This document shows, piece after piece, positions 1 to 6,810 of a stretch of 17,195 nucleotides of DNA. Made by a program: the position numbers and the translations under genes. Origin of the DNA: an uncultured Treponema sp. (lineage in GTDB: Bacteria > Spirochaetota > Spirochaetia > Treponematales > Treponemataceae). The DNA is taken from assembly GCA_937894335.1 (NCBI GenBank), contig CALCRU010000006.1, forward strand, positions 1-17,195, written 5' to 3'. Each line of letters begins with the position of its first letter. Position 1 is the stretch's first letter. The notes below the pieces were generated by a model. The model searched no databases. It was not told the origin of the DNA and saw nothing but the letters and a program-made list of their open reading frames with translations.

Positions 1-52
1 TTATTCCCCATTTTACACCTCCGTGGGTGTCCTAATTTATGGGGTCAGTTCA
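1..52 (-). mobile_element. End of an IS3-family-like insertion sequence (partial, runs off the left edge)
   Basis: Read on the minus strand, the element starts TGAACTGACCCC at position 52 and continues ATAAATTAGGACACC, the kind of terminus seen in IS3-family elements. A GGAGG ribosome binding site follows and an ATG at 11-9 opens a reading frame that leaves the window, presumably orfA of the transposase. The sequence is an exact inverted copy of 17143-17194. The family call is from the look of the end only, since no transposase domain is visible. Confidence 0.7.
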
Positions 53-213
53 GAATGCAAAGCATGCAGGGGGTGCCTTTTATGCTAACGGGTTACGCTC
101 ACCTTCTTTAGTGTTAAAAGTATGTTAGGCGGAAGGACCACAGAACTGCGGATTTTAGATATTTAAAATCCCCCTTTTAAGATGTATCTTTTTTACGCCA
201 TTTAAAAAAATTA
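53..213. other. Intergenic stretch between IS end and rrf2-type gene
   Basis: No gene is supported here. It contains one perfect 8-bp stem with a 6-nt loop (150-157 with 164-171, GGATTTTA/TAAAATCC). This lies just downstream of the minus-strand regulator gene and could be a weak 3' stabiliser or terminator, but there is no T-tract after it on the minus strand. A short inverted pair CTAAC/GTTAG (84-88 and 124-128) is also present. Confidence 0.4.
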
Positions 214-639
214 TTAGCTTTCAATCCCCTTAATTAAATCGGCAAGACATGTTTTTTTCATCTCCTTTTCCATTGCCTTTTGAACGCCGGCTAAAACAGG
301 GTCAAGGACTTTATGAATGTTTTTTCCTACAGGACACTTGTTGTTTGGATTGGGATGAAAATTAAAAACTTCCCGTTCTTCTTCACCCTCATTGATTGCT
401 TTGTATATGTCAAGCAGGGTGATTTTGTCTGCGCTCCTAGAAAGGTGAGAGCCTCCGACCCCGGCTGCTGTTTCCACAAGGCCAGCCTTTTGCAACTGCA
501 AGAGAATCTTTCTTATGATAACGGCATTTACGCCAGTGCTTGCAGAAATAAATTCCGAAGTAACGCGCCTATCTTTTTCAAAATATTCGATGCACAAAAG
601 AGTATGCACTGCCGCTGTAAAACGAACACTAATTTTCAT
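214..639 (-). CDS. Rrf2-family winged-helix transcriptional regulator
   Basis: A 141-aa DNA-binding regulator. It opens MKISVRFTAAVHTLLCI, the usual Rrf2 start. A winged helix-turn-helix follows (about residues 25-65, with VTSEFISASTGVNAVIIRKIL as the recognition region) and then the Rrf2 wing with AGVGGSHLSR. The C-terminal part has NPNNKCPVG (Cys102) and a second Cys at 131. It lacks the closely spaced three-cysteine Fe-S cluster motif of IscR/NsrR and looks more like the YwnA-type subgroup. The frame extends upstream to 684, but that would overlap the sirtuin gene and the family start is at 639, so 639 is chosen. It is last in the minus-strand block, 7 bp after the sirtuin stop, so it is probably co-transcribed and may regulate the block. 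The effector is unknown. Confidence 0.85.
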   Translation of the reverse strand: MKISVRFTAAVHTLLCIEYFEKDRRVTSEFISASTGVNAVIIRKILLQLQKAGLVETAAGVGGSHLSRSADKITLLDIYKAINEGEEEREVFNFHPNPNNKCPVGKNIHKVLDPVLAGVQKAMEKEMKKTCLADLIKGIES

Positions 640-646
640 AAACTTA

Positions 647-1507
647 CTATACCATTTTTTCCAAAATTTCACCAATGTCGCCATTTATGCATATTGCCCT
701 GTCTGCGATTTCACGGGGAGAGACAGCTTCACCATAATTTATGCAGGCGTAAGTTGCGTTAGGATTTTTTAATGTCATTTGCCAGAAGGGATATTTTATA
801 ATTCCCGGAGTGTTTCCACCGACACCAAGTTCTAGAAAAAGAACTTTTCCGTCATTTTCCGCATGTCGTGTCTGCAAAAAATTTTCGTAGCGCTCTGCAG
901 CCTCATACCAGCCTTCGTCCTGAACAAAAGAATCGTCAGCGCGAAGATTCATGCTCATAGGTTTTCCGCATACAGGACAGTGGGGAATAAGTTCTGTAGG
1001 AATTTGCATTTTTATAAGATTGCCCTTTTCATCTTTTTGACTTTCCCACATTGAACGAATCTGCTTTTCATTGTCGTAGGTTTTTTGATGGCAAGGTTTT
1101 GAACACTGAAAAAGTCCGTAATCGCCTTGTGTGTAATAGAGCCGCTTTTTATCAAAGCCCGCTTTCTGAAAGCAGTGGTCTACATTTGTCGTGATGACAA
1201 AATAATCCTTGTCGTGAACCAGATTGAGTAAATCGTCATAGATATTTTTTGCTGGATTCATGTAACGGTTTATCATAATGTAGCGTGACCAGTACGCCCA
1301 GTGTTCTTCAAGACTTTTGTAAGGATAAAAGCCCCCAGAGTACATGTCGGTAAATCCATATTTTTTTGCAAAGTCAGAAAAATATTTTTCAAAGCGCGCC
1401 CTTGAGTAGGTGAATCCTGCACTGGTAGAAAGTCCCGCTCCTGCTCCAATTATTACAGTGTCCGAAGATGCAAGCGCTTTTTTTAATTCGCTAATTTTTT
1501 CTGTCAT
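647..1507 (-). CDS. Class M sirtuin (SirTM), NAD-dependent protein ADP-ribosyltransferase
   Basis: A 286-aa Rossmann-fold sirtuin. It shows GAGAG at 21-25 (NAD binding), ITTNVDH at 105-111 with Asn108, and LGVGGNTPG at 228-236. Zinc cysteines are C135/C139 and C177/C180. Canonical sirtuin deacetylases have a catalytic His in a HG motif. Here the equivalent position reads TQGDYG (126-131), with Gln127 instead. The Asn/Gln combination and the run GFTDMYSGGFYP are features of SirTM enzymes, which ADP-ribosylate proteins rather than deacylate them. The start at 1507 is preferred because an AGGGGG ribosome binding site sits 7 nt upstream; longer starts up to 1552 lack this. It overlaps the macrodomain gene by 17 bp, indicating translational coupling and a writer/eraser pair. 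In Firmicutes the target is lipoylated GcvH-L, but that gene is absent here, so the substrate is unknown. Confidence 0.88.
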   Translation of the reverse strand: MTEKISELKKALASSDTVIIGAGAGLSTSAGFTYSRARFEKYFSDFAKKYGFTDMYSGGFYPYKSLEEHWAYWSRYIMINRYMNPAKNIYDDLLNLVHDKDYFVITTNVDHCFQKAGFDKKRLYYTQGDYGLFQCSKPCHQKTYDNEKQIRSMWESQKDEKGNLIKMQIPTELIPHCPVCGKPMSMNLRADDSFVQDEGWYEAAERYENFLQTRHAENDGKVLFLELGVGGNTPGIIKYPFWQMTLKNPNATYACINYGEAVSPREIADRAICINGDIGEILEKMV

Positions 1508-2282
1508 ATAAAAGCCCCCTGTAAATCGTCTCATCTTTTTCTCCAAAAACATTGAAGATAACTTTCATTCTATCGCCGGTATTTTCTTTCCATTCGCGCA
1601 CAGTTTTAACCGCTATTTCTGCCGCCTTTTCTTGAGGAAAACAGAATACTCCAGTGGAGATGCAACAGAATGCGATTGAAGCGCATCCATTTTTTTTCGC
1701 AAGGTTCAGACAGCTTTTGTAGCAAGAAGCAAGCAGAACGCAGTCAAATTCGGTGAGTTTTCCTTTTACAATGGGCCCTACAGTATGGAGAACAAACTTG
1801 CAGGGAAGATTAAAGGCCGGAGTGATTTTTGCTTTTCCCGTCGGCTCTTCATGCCCTTGTTTTTCCATAATCTCTGCGCATACTTTTCTCAGTTGAATTC
1901 CTGCGAATGTATGAATGCAGTTGTCGATGCAAATATGATTGGGAATCCAGCAACCGGTCATTCCGCTGTTTGCCGCATTTACGATAGCGTCAACTTTTAG
2001 AGTGGTTATGTCGCCTCGCCAAAGATACAAATCACTTTCTAAAGGGACGCTCTCTAAATCATTAATATCTGTAATTCCCCGGGATTTGTTTTCTTCCGTT
2101 AAATATTCATTCTGCACAGTCAAAAAATCTTCGCTTGCAGGAAGTGGAGGACGGACATTTACAAGGGAGCGTAAAAGATATTTTTGTTCATCATCACTTT
2201 GAGGAATTTCAATGTTTGCATAATTAGGATTTTCTTCAATAAGATATTGAATTAAAAATTCTCTTCGTTCTTTTTGTGTCAT
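1491..2282 (-). CDS. Zinc-type macrodomain protein-ADP-ribose hydrolase linked to SirTM
   Basis: A 263-aa protein. An N-terminal helical extension (1-80) is followed by a macrodomain: RGDITTLKVDAIVNAANSG (89-107), then GCWIPNHICIDNCIHTFAG (110-128) and CISTGVFCFP (207-216). The Cys/His-rich insert after the NAAN loop (C111, H117, C119, H124) is the signature of the zinc-containing macrodomains found next to SirTM sirtuins, which remove the ADP-ribose the sirtuin adds. The ligand assignment here is by eye. The start at 2282 is preferred over the ATG at 2294 because a GGGAG ribosome binding site lies directly in front of it. The stop overlaps the start of the sirtuin gene. No convincing promoter is seen immediately upstream, so it may depend on transcription from 3203 or on a promoter among the stem-loops. 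Confidence 0.88.
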   Translation of the reverse strand: MTQKERREFLIQYLIEENPNYANIEIPQSDDEQKYLLRSLVNVRPPLPASEDFLTVQNEYLTEENKSRGITDINDLESVPLESDLYLWRGDITTLKVDAIVNAANSGMTGCWIPNHICIDNCIHTFAGIQLRKVCAEIMEKQGHEEPTGKAKITPAFNLPCKFVLHTVGPIVKGKLTEFDCVLLASCYKSCLNLAKKNGCASIAFCCISTGVFCFPQEKAAEIAVKTVREWKENTGDRMKVIFNVFGEKDETIYRGLLYDRKN

Positions 2283-2330
2283 GATTTCTCCCATAAAAAA
2301 TCAAGAAGAAAACATAAGTTTTCGATTGAC

Positions 2331-2435
2331 TTTTTATGCCCTTCCGCAATGGAATGAGGAAGGGCAGGTGATAAAAAGTTTGCAACGCAAACTTTGAGAA
2401 GATAAAAACTGACGCTATTTTAGGCAGTTTTTATC
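2331..2435. repeat. Cluster of three stem-loops between PNPOx-like and macrodomain genes
   Basis: Three inverted repeats lie back to back. First, GCCCTTCC at 2338-2345 pairs with 2358-2365, with outer arms TTTTTAT/ATAAAAA at 2331-2337 and 2371-2377. Second, AAAGTTTGC at 2375-2383 pairs with 2387-2395 across a 3-nt loop. Third, GATAAAAACTG at 2401-2411 pairs with 2425-2435. On the minus strand the second stem ends in a run of five T, so it could terminate the upstream PNPOx-like operon partly or fully. The third stem is AT-rich and perfect over 11 bp. Confidence 0.6.
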
Positions 2436-2449
2436 TTGCTCTCCTCGTA

Positions 2450-2932
2450 TTAAAATTTAAACTCAACAATTGGTAAAAAATTTTCTCTTTCTTCAAGACC
2501 TTTTACATGTCCCAGATTTGAAAGTGAACCTTGTATATTCTTAAGATAAAAGACTTTGAAAATAGGATTATTAGGATTGGCATTATAAAGCTCTCTAACA
2601 ATTACGCTTTTTTTCATAATAGCTTCTTTTATTTTTAGAGTTTCGTCGTTTTCATCGGGAAAAACAACTTCGGCGCTAAAACGAATCCATGGGGTAGTGA
2701 TTTCATCTTCTTGCAGCTTGCTTGCGCATAAATCTACATAAGGATTTTTTTGCAGTTCTGCATACATTGCTTTTTCGCAGTTTGTGCAAAACCAGAGTTT
2801 ATTGTCGCTCACAATCATATACTGAACAGGTCTAACCTTTGGCTTTCCGTCCAATCCGATTGTCGCAAGATATTGAAGACCCACTTTGTCCAAATATGAA
2901 GCTATGTCATTTATTGTCAGTTTATTTTCCAT
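2450..2932 (-). CDS. Pyridoxamine 5'-phosphate oxidase-like split-barrel flavin-binding protein
   Basis: A 160-aa protein with the family's N-terminal signature: helix, then YLATIGLDGKPKVRPVQY (21-38), then LWFCTNCEKAMYAELQKNPYV (47-67). These match the FMN-binding split-barrel superfamily of small oxidoreductases and flavin- or F420-binding proteins. The reaction cannot be told from sequence; these proteins are usually not the vitamin B6 enzyme itself. The start at 2932 has GGAG six bases upstream. An open frame continues to 3040, but that part is out-of-frame shadow of the small gene upstream. The start overlaps that gene's stop by 11 bp, so the two are probably translationally coupled. A flavoprotein beside a sirtuin/macrodomain pair recalls the oxidoreductases in Firmicute SirTM operons, but this is inference. 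Confidence 0.8.
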   Translation of the reverse strand: MENKLTINDIASYLDKVGLQYLATIGLDGKPKVRPVQYMIVSDNKLWFCTNCEKAMYAELQKNPYVDLCASKLQEDEITTPWIRFSAEVVFPDENDETLKIKEAIMKKSVIVRELYNANPNNPIFKVFYLKNIQGSLSNLGHVKGLEERENFLPIVEFKF

Positions 2933-3092
2933 AAGTAACTCCATGAATATCGCTTCTTTTTCGTAAGTCATCCAAGGCTTTACCCATCGCATTTGCAAGA
3001 GGTTTGAACATATCAGGAAAATCCGAGGTGTCCATAACACGAACTGTATGCTCCTTGTTTACATAAAGGATTCCTGCTCTGCCAACAATCAT
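2922..3092 (-). CDS. Small 56-aa protein of unknown function, first gene of the minus-strand block
   Basis: This short frame starts at ATG 3092 behind an excellent GGAGGAGG ribosome binding site and a consensus promoter. It begins MIVGRAGILYVNKEHTVRV and ends DIHGVTYGK. The product is soluble-looking and mixed alpha/beta, with no signal peptide, membrane segment or cysteine. The stop overlaps the PNPOx-like start by 11 bp. Promoter, ribosome binding site and overlap together argue for a real gene. I do not recognise the family. It might be a partner or regulator of the downstream flavoprotein. Confidence 0.75.
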   Translation of the reverse strand: MIVGRAGILYVNKEHTVRVMDTSDFPDMFKPLANAMGKALDDLRKRSDIHGVTYGK

Positions 3093-3174
3093 ATGCGCCT
3101 CCTCCTTGGGTAAATCTGTTACCCATAATTAGTGTTTTTCTGTAAAGCGTTGTTCTATTAACCTTACAACTTAG

Positions 3175-3203
3175 AATATAAAGTATTTCTGATGTAATGT
3201 CAA
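3175..3203 (-). promoter_or_regulatory. Sigma-70-type promoter for the minus-strand block
   Basis: On the minus strand, TTGACA (3203-3198) is followed by a 17-bp spacer and TATATT (3180-3175), very close to consensus. It points at the 56-aa gene at 3092, giving a leader of roughly 75 nt. It is bracketed by the perfect inverted repeat TGTTCTATT (3151-3159) and AATAGAACA (3202-3210), one arm overlapping the -35 box and the other near the start of the transcript. This is a candidate operator. Confidence 0.75.
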
Positions 3204-3385
3204 TAGAACAGTCAAAATTATTTTCTATTTTTTCATTTTGACTTATTGCAATAATCCTATAACAAAGGCTTTAAAGCGAATGTCGCAGTCATGCTGTGCC
3301 ACCGTTTAAGTTCTAGTTATGCATCTTTTCTGCCCACAGTCTTCTTTCGACTAACATTTGTCACCCTCAGGCAAAGGTGCTTCTG
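3204..3385. other. Core of the divergent intergenic region between the minus-strand block and argJ
   Basis: No gene is supported in this stretch. It contains a perfect 12-bp palindrome TTATTGCAATAA at 3243-3254, a possible regulator site placed between the two divergent promoters. No standard arginine-repressor box was recognised by eye. Confidence 0.4.
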
Positions 3386-3414
3386 TTGTAACACCTTTAA
3401 TTTTATGCTATACT
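3373..3414 (+). promoter_or_regulatory. Promoter and candidate operator for argJBD
   Basis: An extended -10, TGCTATACT (TATACT at 3409-3414), lies 17 bp from a weaker -35 TTGTAA (3386-3391). The -35 sits inside a perfect inverted repeat, AAAGGTG (3373-3379) and CACCTTT (3392-3398) with a 12-bp gap, which could bind a repressor. The argJ ATG is 22 bp downstream of the -10, giving a short leader. Confidence 0.7.
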
Positions 3415-3436
3415 CTCTGCAAACAGGAGGCATTGT

Positions 3437-4708
3437 ATGCAGTTTGTGGAAGGCGGTGTTACTGCTCCCAAAGGTTTTACGGCTAACGGTATGTTGTGCG
3501 GTCTTAGGAAGGGACGCACAAAAAACGATACTGCCCTTGTCTTTAGCGAAGTGCCCTGTACGGCTTCGGGCGTTTTTACTCAGAATCGGGTAAAGGCGGA
3601 ATGCGTAAAGCTTACCATGCAGAACATTTCTGATGGAACTGCTCAGGCTGCCATTGCAAATTCGGGAATTGCAAATGCATGCACAGGTGCCCAGGGCTAC
3701 AAAAATGCGGAACGAATGGCTGCCGCTGTTGCAAATCAGCTTAAGATAAAAAAGGAAGATGTAATTGTCTGCTCCACTGGTGTAATCGGCATGCAACTTC
3801 CTGTAGAAAAAATAGAAGAAAACATTTCTACTCTTGCAGGTGGTCTTAGCCGCGAAAACCATGTGCAGGCTAGGGAAGCCATAATGACAACTGACACCCA
3901 CTACAAGGAGTGCGCCGTTCAGACTCTTATTGGCGGTAAGACAGTTACAATTGGTGCAATGTGCAAGGGTAGTGGAATGATTCACATCAACATGGGTACC
4001 ATGCTCAGTTTTGTTACCACCGACTGTGCAATTTCTTCTGCAATGCTAAGAAAGGCTCTTCTTTCCAGCATTCAGGGAACATACAACTGCGTTTCTGTAG
4101 ATGGCGACACTTCTACAAACGACACTCTTACCATAATGGCAAACGGTCTTGCAGGCAACGAGTGCATTCAGTCAGAAGGAAAAGACTTTGACGCATTTTA
4201 CGAAGCCCTTAACACCCTTAACACCGAGATGGCAAAAAAAATTGCAGGCGACGGCGAGGGTGCAACACATCTTATTGAATGTGTGGTAAGCGGAGCAAAA
4301 ACTGTGGAATCGGCACGGTTACTTGCAAAGAGCGTAGTCTCATCATCTTTGGTAAAGGCAATGTTCTACGGAAGAGATGCAAACTTCGGACGCATTCTGT
4401 GTGCAATGGGTTACTCGGGAGAGGTCTTTAGTCCTGAGCGTACTGTAATTTCACTTTGCAGTACAAAGGGTGCAAGGCGTCATGGTGCAACAGATGTGCT
4501 GGGCGAACCTGAAGGCAAGGAAGAGTGCATAAGAGTCTTTGATCACGGAGTTCCCCTTGACTTTGACGAAGTGCGTGCAAAAGAAATCCTTTCTGAGGAT
4601 GAAGTTCGAGTGCGTGTTCTGCTGGAAGACGGAACTGCACAAGGCGTTGCATGGGGATGCGACTTAACATATGATTATGTTAAAATCAACGGCGACTACA
4701 GAACTTAA
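3437..4708 (+). CDS. argJ: Glutamate N-acetyltransferase / ornithine acetyltransferase ArgJ
   Basis: A 423-aa, full-length ArgJ. It transfers acetyl from N-acetylornithine to glutamate, recycling the acetyl group in the cyclic arginine pathway, in the cytoplasm. It begins GGVTAPKGF and ends DLTYDYVKINGDY, both typical. The autoprocessing site is KGSGMIHINMGTML (177-190); Thr188 should be the nucleophile and N-terminal residue of the beta chain after self-cleavage. The usual form is IHPNMATML, so Pro and Ala are replaced by Ile and Gly here, while the Thr is kept. GGAGG lies 6 nt before the start. First gene of argJ-argB-argD. Whether it also makes acetylglutamate from acetyl-CoA (bifunctional type) cannot be read from sequence. 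Confidence 0.96.
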   Translation: MQFVEGGVTAPKGFTANGMLCGLRKGRTKNDTALVFSEVPCTASGVFTQNRVKAECVKLTMQNISDGTAQAAIANSGIANACTGAQGYKNAERMAAAVANQLKIKKEDVIVCSTGVIGMQLPVEKIEENISTLAGGLSRENHVQAREAIMTTDTHYKECAVQTLIGGKTVTIGAMCKGSGMIHINMGTMLSFVTTDCAISSAMLRKALLSSIQGTYNCVSVDGDTSTNDTLTIMANGLAGNECIQSEGKDFDAFYEALNTLNTEMAKKIAGDGEGATHLIECVVSGAKTVESARLLAKSVVSSSLVKAMFYGRDANFGRILCAMGYSGEVFSPERTVISLCSTKGARRHGATDVLGEPEGKEECIRVFDHGVPLDFDEVRAKEILSEDEVRVRVLLEDGTAQGVAWGCDLTYDYVKINGDYRT

Positions 4709-4729
4709 GTGTAAACACAGGAGCATAAA

Positions 4730-5620
4730 ATGGCTGACAATATAGACAACAATCCCAGACTAGACAACGAGCACTGGTCGGGAGTTCTTTCTCAGGCACT
4801 TCCATATTTTAAACATTGGGTTGGAAAAATTGTCGTTGTAAAATACGGCGGAAACGCAATGTTGGACGACAAGCTTAAGGCTGATGTTATGGAAGACATT
4901 GTTCTTCTTAATACAATCGGAATCCATGTAGTGCTTGTTCACGGTGGCGGTCCTGAAATAAACCACATGCTTGAGCGCGTTGGAAAGGAAAGCAAATTCA
5001 TAAACGGATTGCGCTACACCGATGCCGAGACCATGGACATAGTTCAAATGGTTCTTACTGGAAAACTTAACAAGGAAATCGTGGGTCTTCTTTTGCAGAA
5101 GGGAGGTCGTGCAGTAGGATTAAGCGGAGTTGATGCAGGACTTCTTCGGGCAAAAAAAATAGACAAGGGCGGAGTTGATTTGGGCTTTGTAGGAGAAGTT
5201 ACGGAAGTTCATCCCGAAATACTTACTTCCCTTCTTGCTCAGGGATTCATTCCTGTGGTGTCTACAGTTGCTTTAGGTGAATCTGGTGATACAAACCGTT
5301 ACAACATAAATGCAGATACTGCTGCTGCAAAAATTGCGGTTGCCCTTGAGGCTGAAAAATTTGTTCAGCTTACAAATGTGCCGGGAGTTCTTAGGGATGT
5401 AAATGATCCGTCATCGCTCATCCAGCGCATTCATGTAAATGATGTTCCTGAACTTATAGAGAAGGGTGTCATTGCAGGCGGTATGATTCCCAAAATTGAA
5501 TGCTGTCTGGTTGCCCGTAATGGAGGAGTTCCCCGTACGCACATTATAGACGGCCGCGTTCCTCATTCTCTGCTTATAGAAATGTTTAGCGATCGCGGTA
5601 TTGGCACAATGTTGTATTAA
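4730..5620 (+). CDS. argB: Acetylglutamate kinase ArgB
   Basis: A 296-aa amino-acid kinase that phosphorylates N-acetylglutamate with ATP. Motifs are VKYGGNAM (37-44) with the ATP-binding Lys38, and LVHGGGPEI (69-77) for substrate binding. NINADTAAAKIA and GGMIPKI lie further on. The N-terminal stretch VLSQALPYFKHWVGK forms the extra helix seen in arginine-inhibited hexameric enzymes and missing in the E. coli type, so feedback inhibition by arginine is expected. That fits a pathway using ArgJ, where ArgB is the usual control point. It starts 21 bp after argJ, behind an AGGAG ribosome binding site. Confidence 0.96.
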   Translation: MADNIDNNPRLDNEHWSGVLSQALPYFKHWVGKIVVVKYGGNAMLDDKLKADVMEDIVLLNTIGIHVVLVHGGGPEINHMLERVGKESKFINGLRYTDAETMDIVQMVLTGKLNKEIVGLLLQKGGRAVGLSGVDAGLLRAKKIDKGGVDLGFVGEVTEVHPEILTSLLAQGFIPVVSTVALGESGDTNRYNINADTAAAKIAVALEAEKFVQLTNVPGVLRDVNDPSSLIQRIHVNDVPELIEKGVIAGGMIPKIECCLVARNGGVPRTHIIDGRVPHSLLIEMFSDRGIGTMLY

Positions 5621-5645
5621 ATGGTTTTTTAGTGAGGATTTTAAT

Positions 5646-6806
5646 ATGGGAAGTAAGACTGTTGTAAATAATTATGGTTCTTTTGATGTTACATTTAAAA
5701 AGGGCAGGGGCTCTACCCTTACCGATGTAAACGGAAAAAAATATATTGATTTTCTTTCGGGCATTGCGGTTAACTGTCTGGGTCATAACTATCGCCCTCT
5801 TGTAAAGGCTCTTTCTAGACAGGCTTCTAGGCAGATTCACATTTGCAATTATTTTTTAAGCGATGTGGGTGTTGCCTATGCAAACGAACTTCTTACCGCA
5901 ACAGGTTTTGACGGAGTCTTCTTTGGAAACAGCGGCGCCGAAGCAAACGAGGCTGCAATAAAACTGGCACGCAAATACGGTCAGCTTAACGGCGGTGCAA
6001 AAAGAAAAACAATCGTTACGCTGGAAAACTCCTTTCACGGAAGGACTCTTGCAACAATAAAGGCAACAGGTCAGGATAAGTTCCACCCAGAATGCTTTGA
6101 GCCATATCCAGAAGGATTTAAGACTATAAAGGCAAACGATTACGAAGCTATAAAGACAGCCTTTGACGACACAACGGCAGCCCTTATGGTTGAATGCGTA
6201 CAGGGTGAAGGCGGAGTAAACCTTCTTGATTCCGCTTGGATTCAGGAAGCAAGTGCGGCCGCAAGAAAAGCTGGTGCCATAGTAATTGCAGATGAAGTGC
6301 AGACGGGCATGGGAAGAACAGGAAGTCTTCTTGCCAGCGAGCAGCTTCAGTTTAACCCAGAAGTAGTAACCCTTGCCAAGGGAATTGCTGGCGGTGTGCC
6401 CATGGGTGCATGCCTCTTTAGGGGAAACGCAAACGAAGTATTTGCCGCAGGAGACCATCAGTCTACATTTGGCGGAAACCCTCTTGCTTGTGCCGCAGCT
6501 CGGGTTGTCTTAAAGACTCTTACTTCTCCAGACTTTCTTGCAAAGGTTACCCAAAAGGGCGACTTCATGCGCTCAGAAATTAGTTCATGGGATATTCCCT
6601 TTGTAAAGGACATAAGGGGACTTGGTCTTATGACAGGTGTAGAAATTGCCGGAGACCCAGTAGTCTTTGAAAAAAAGTGCCTTGAAAACGGGCTTCTGTT
6701 TTCTACCGCTGGTTCAAATGTGTTAAGGCTTGTTCCTCCGTTAAACATTTCCATGTCCGAGCTAAAGCAGGGACTTGCCATTCTGCACGATGTCCTAGTA
6801 GGATAG
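5646..6806 (+). CDS. argD: Acetylornithine aminotransferase ArgD (class III, PLP-dependent)
   Basis: A 386-aa fold-type I aminotransferase that converts N-acetylglutamate semialdehyde to N-acetylornithine with glutamate as amino donor. It shows GNSGAEANEAAIKLAR (94-109), NSFHGRT (128-134), IADEVQTGMGRTG (214-226) with the PLP-ring Asp216, and TLAKGIAGG (242-250) with Lys245 as the PLP lysine. The start at 5646 has GAGG eight bases upstream. An upstream extension to 5601 would overlap argB and lacks family residues. It lies 25 bp after argB. A general 4-aminobutyrate or ornithine aminotransferase is possible by sequence class, but position fixes the arginine role. Confidence 0.95.
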   Translation: MGSKTVVNNYGSFDVTFKKGRGSTLTDVNGKKYIDFLSGIAVNCLGHNYRPLVKALSRQASRQIHICNYFLSDVGVAYANELLTATGFDGVFFGNSGAEANEAAIKLARKYGQLNGGAKRKTIVTLENSFHGRTLATIKATGQDKFHPECFEPYPEGFKTIKANDYEAIKTAFDDTTAALMVECVQGEGGVNLLDSAWIQEASAAARKAGAIVIADEVQTGMGRTGSLLASEQLQFNPEVVTLAKGIAGGVPMGACLFRGNANEVFAAGDHQSTFGGNPLACAAARVVLKTLTSPDFLAKVTQKGDFMRSEISSWDIPFVKDIRGLGLMTGVEIAGDPVVFEKKCLENGLLFSTAGSNVLRLVPPLNISMSELKQGLAILHDVLVG

Positions 6807-6810
6807 CCCT

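Noticed and set aside
84..130. attC-like pair CTAAC...GTTAGGC that might mark an integron cassette site
   Set aside because: Only the outer 5 bp pair, the inner boxes are missing, the span is short (about 48 bp), there is one site only and no integrase is visible.
313..762. Open frame on the plus strand opposite the regulator and sirtuin genes
   Set aside because: No ribosome binding site and no recognisable protein features; it mirrors the real minus-strand genes.
3317..3985. 222-codon frame antisense to argJ
   Set aside because: Low-complexity Cys/Ser/His-rich product typical of antisense translation; argJ on the other strand is certain.
5856..6458. 200-codon frame antisense to argD
   Set aside because: Same reasoning: no start signals, and the composition is that of an antisense shadow.
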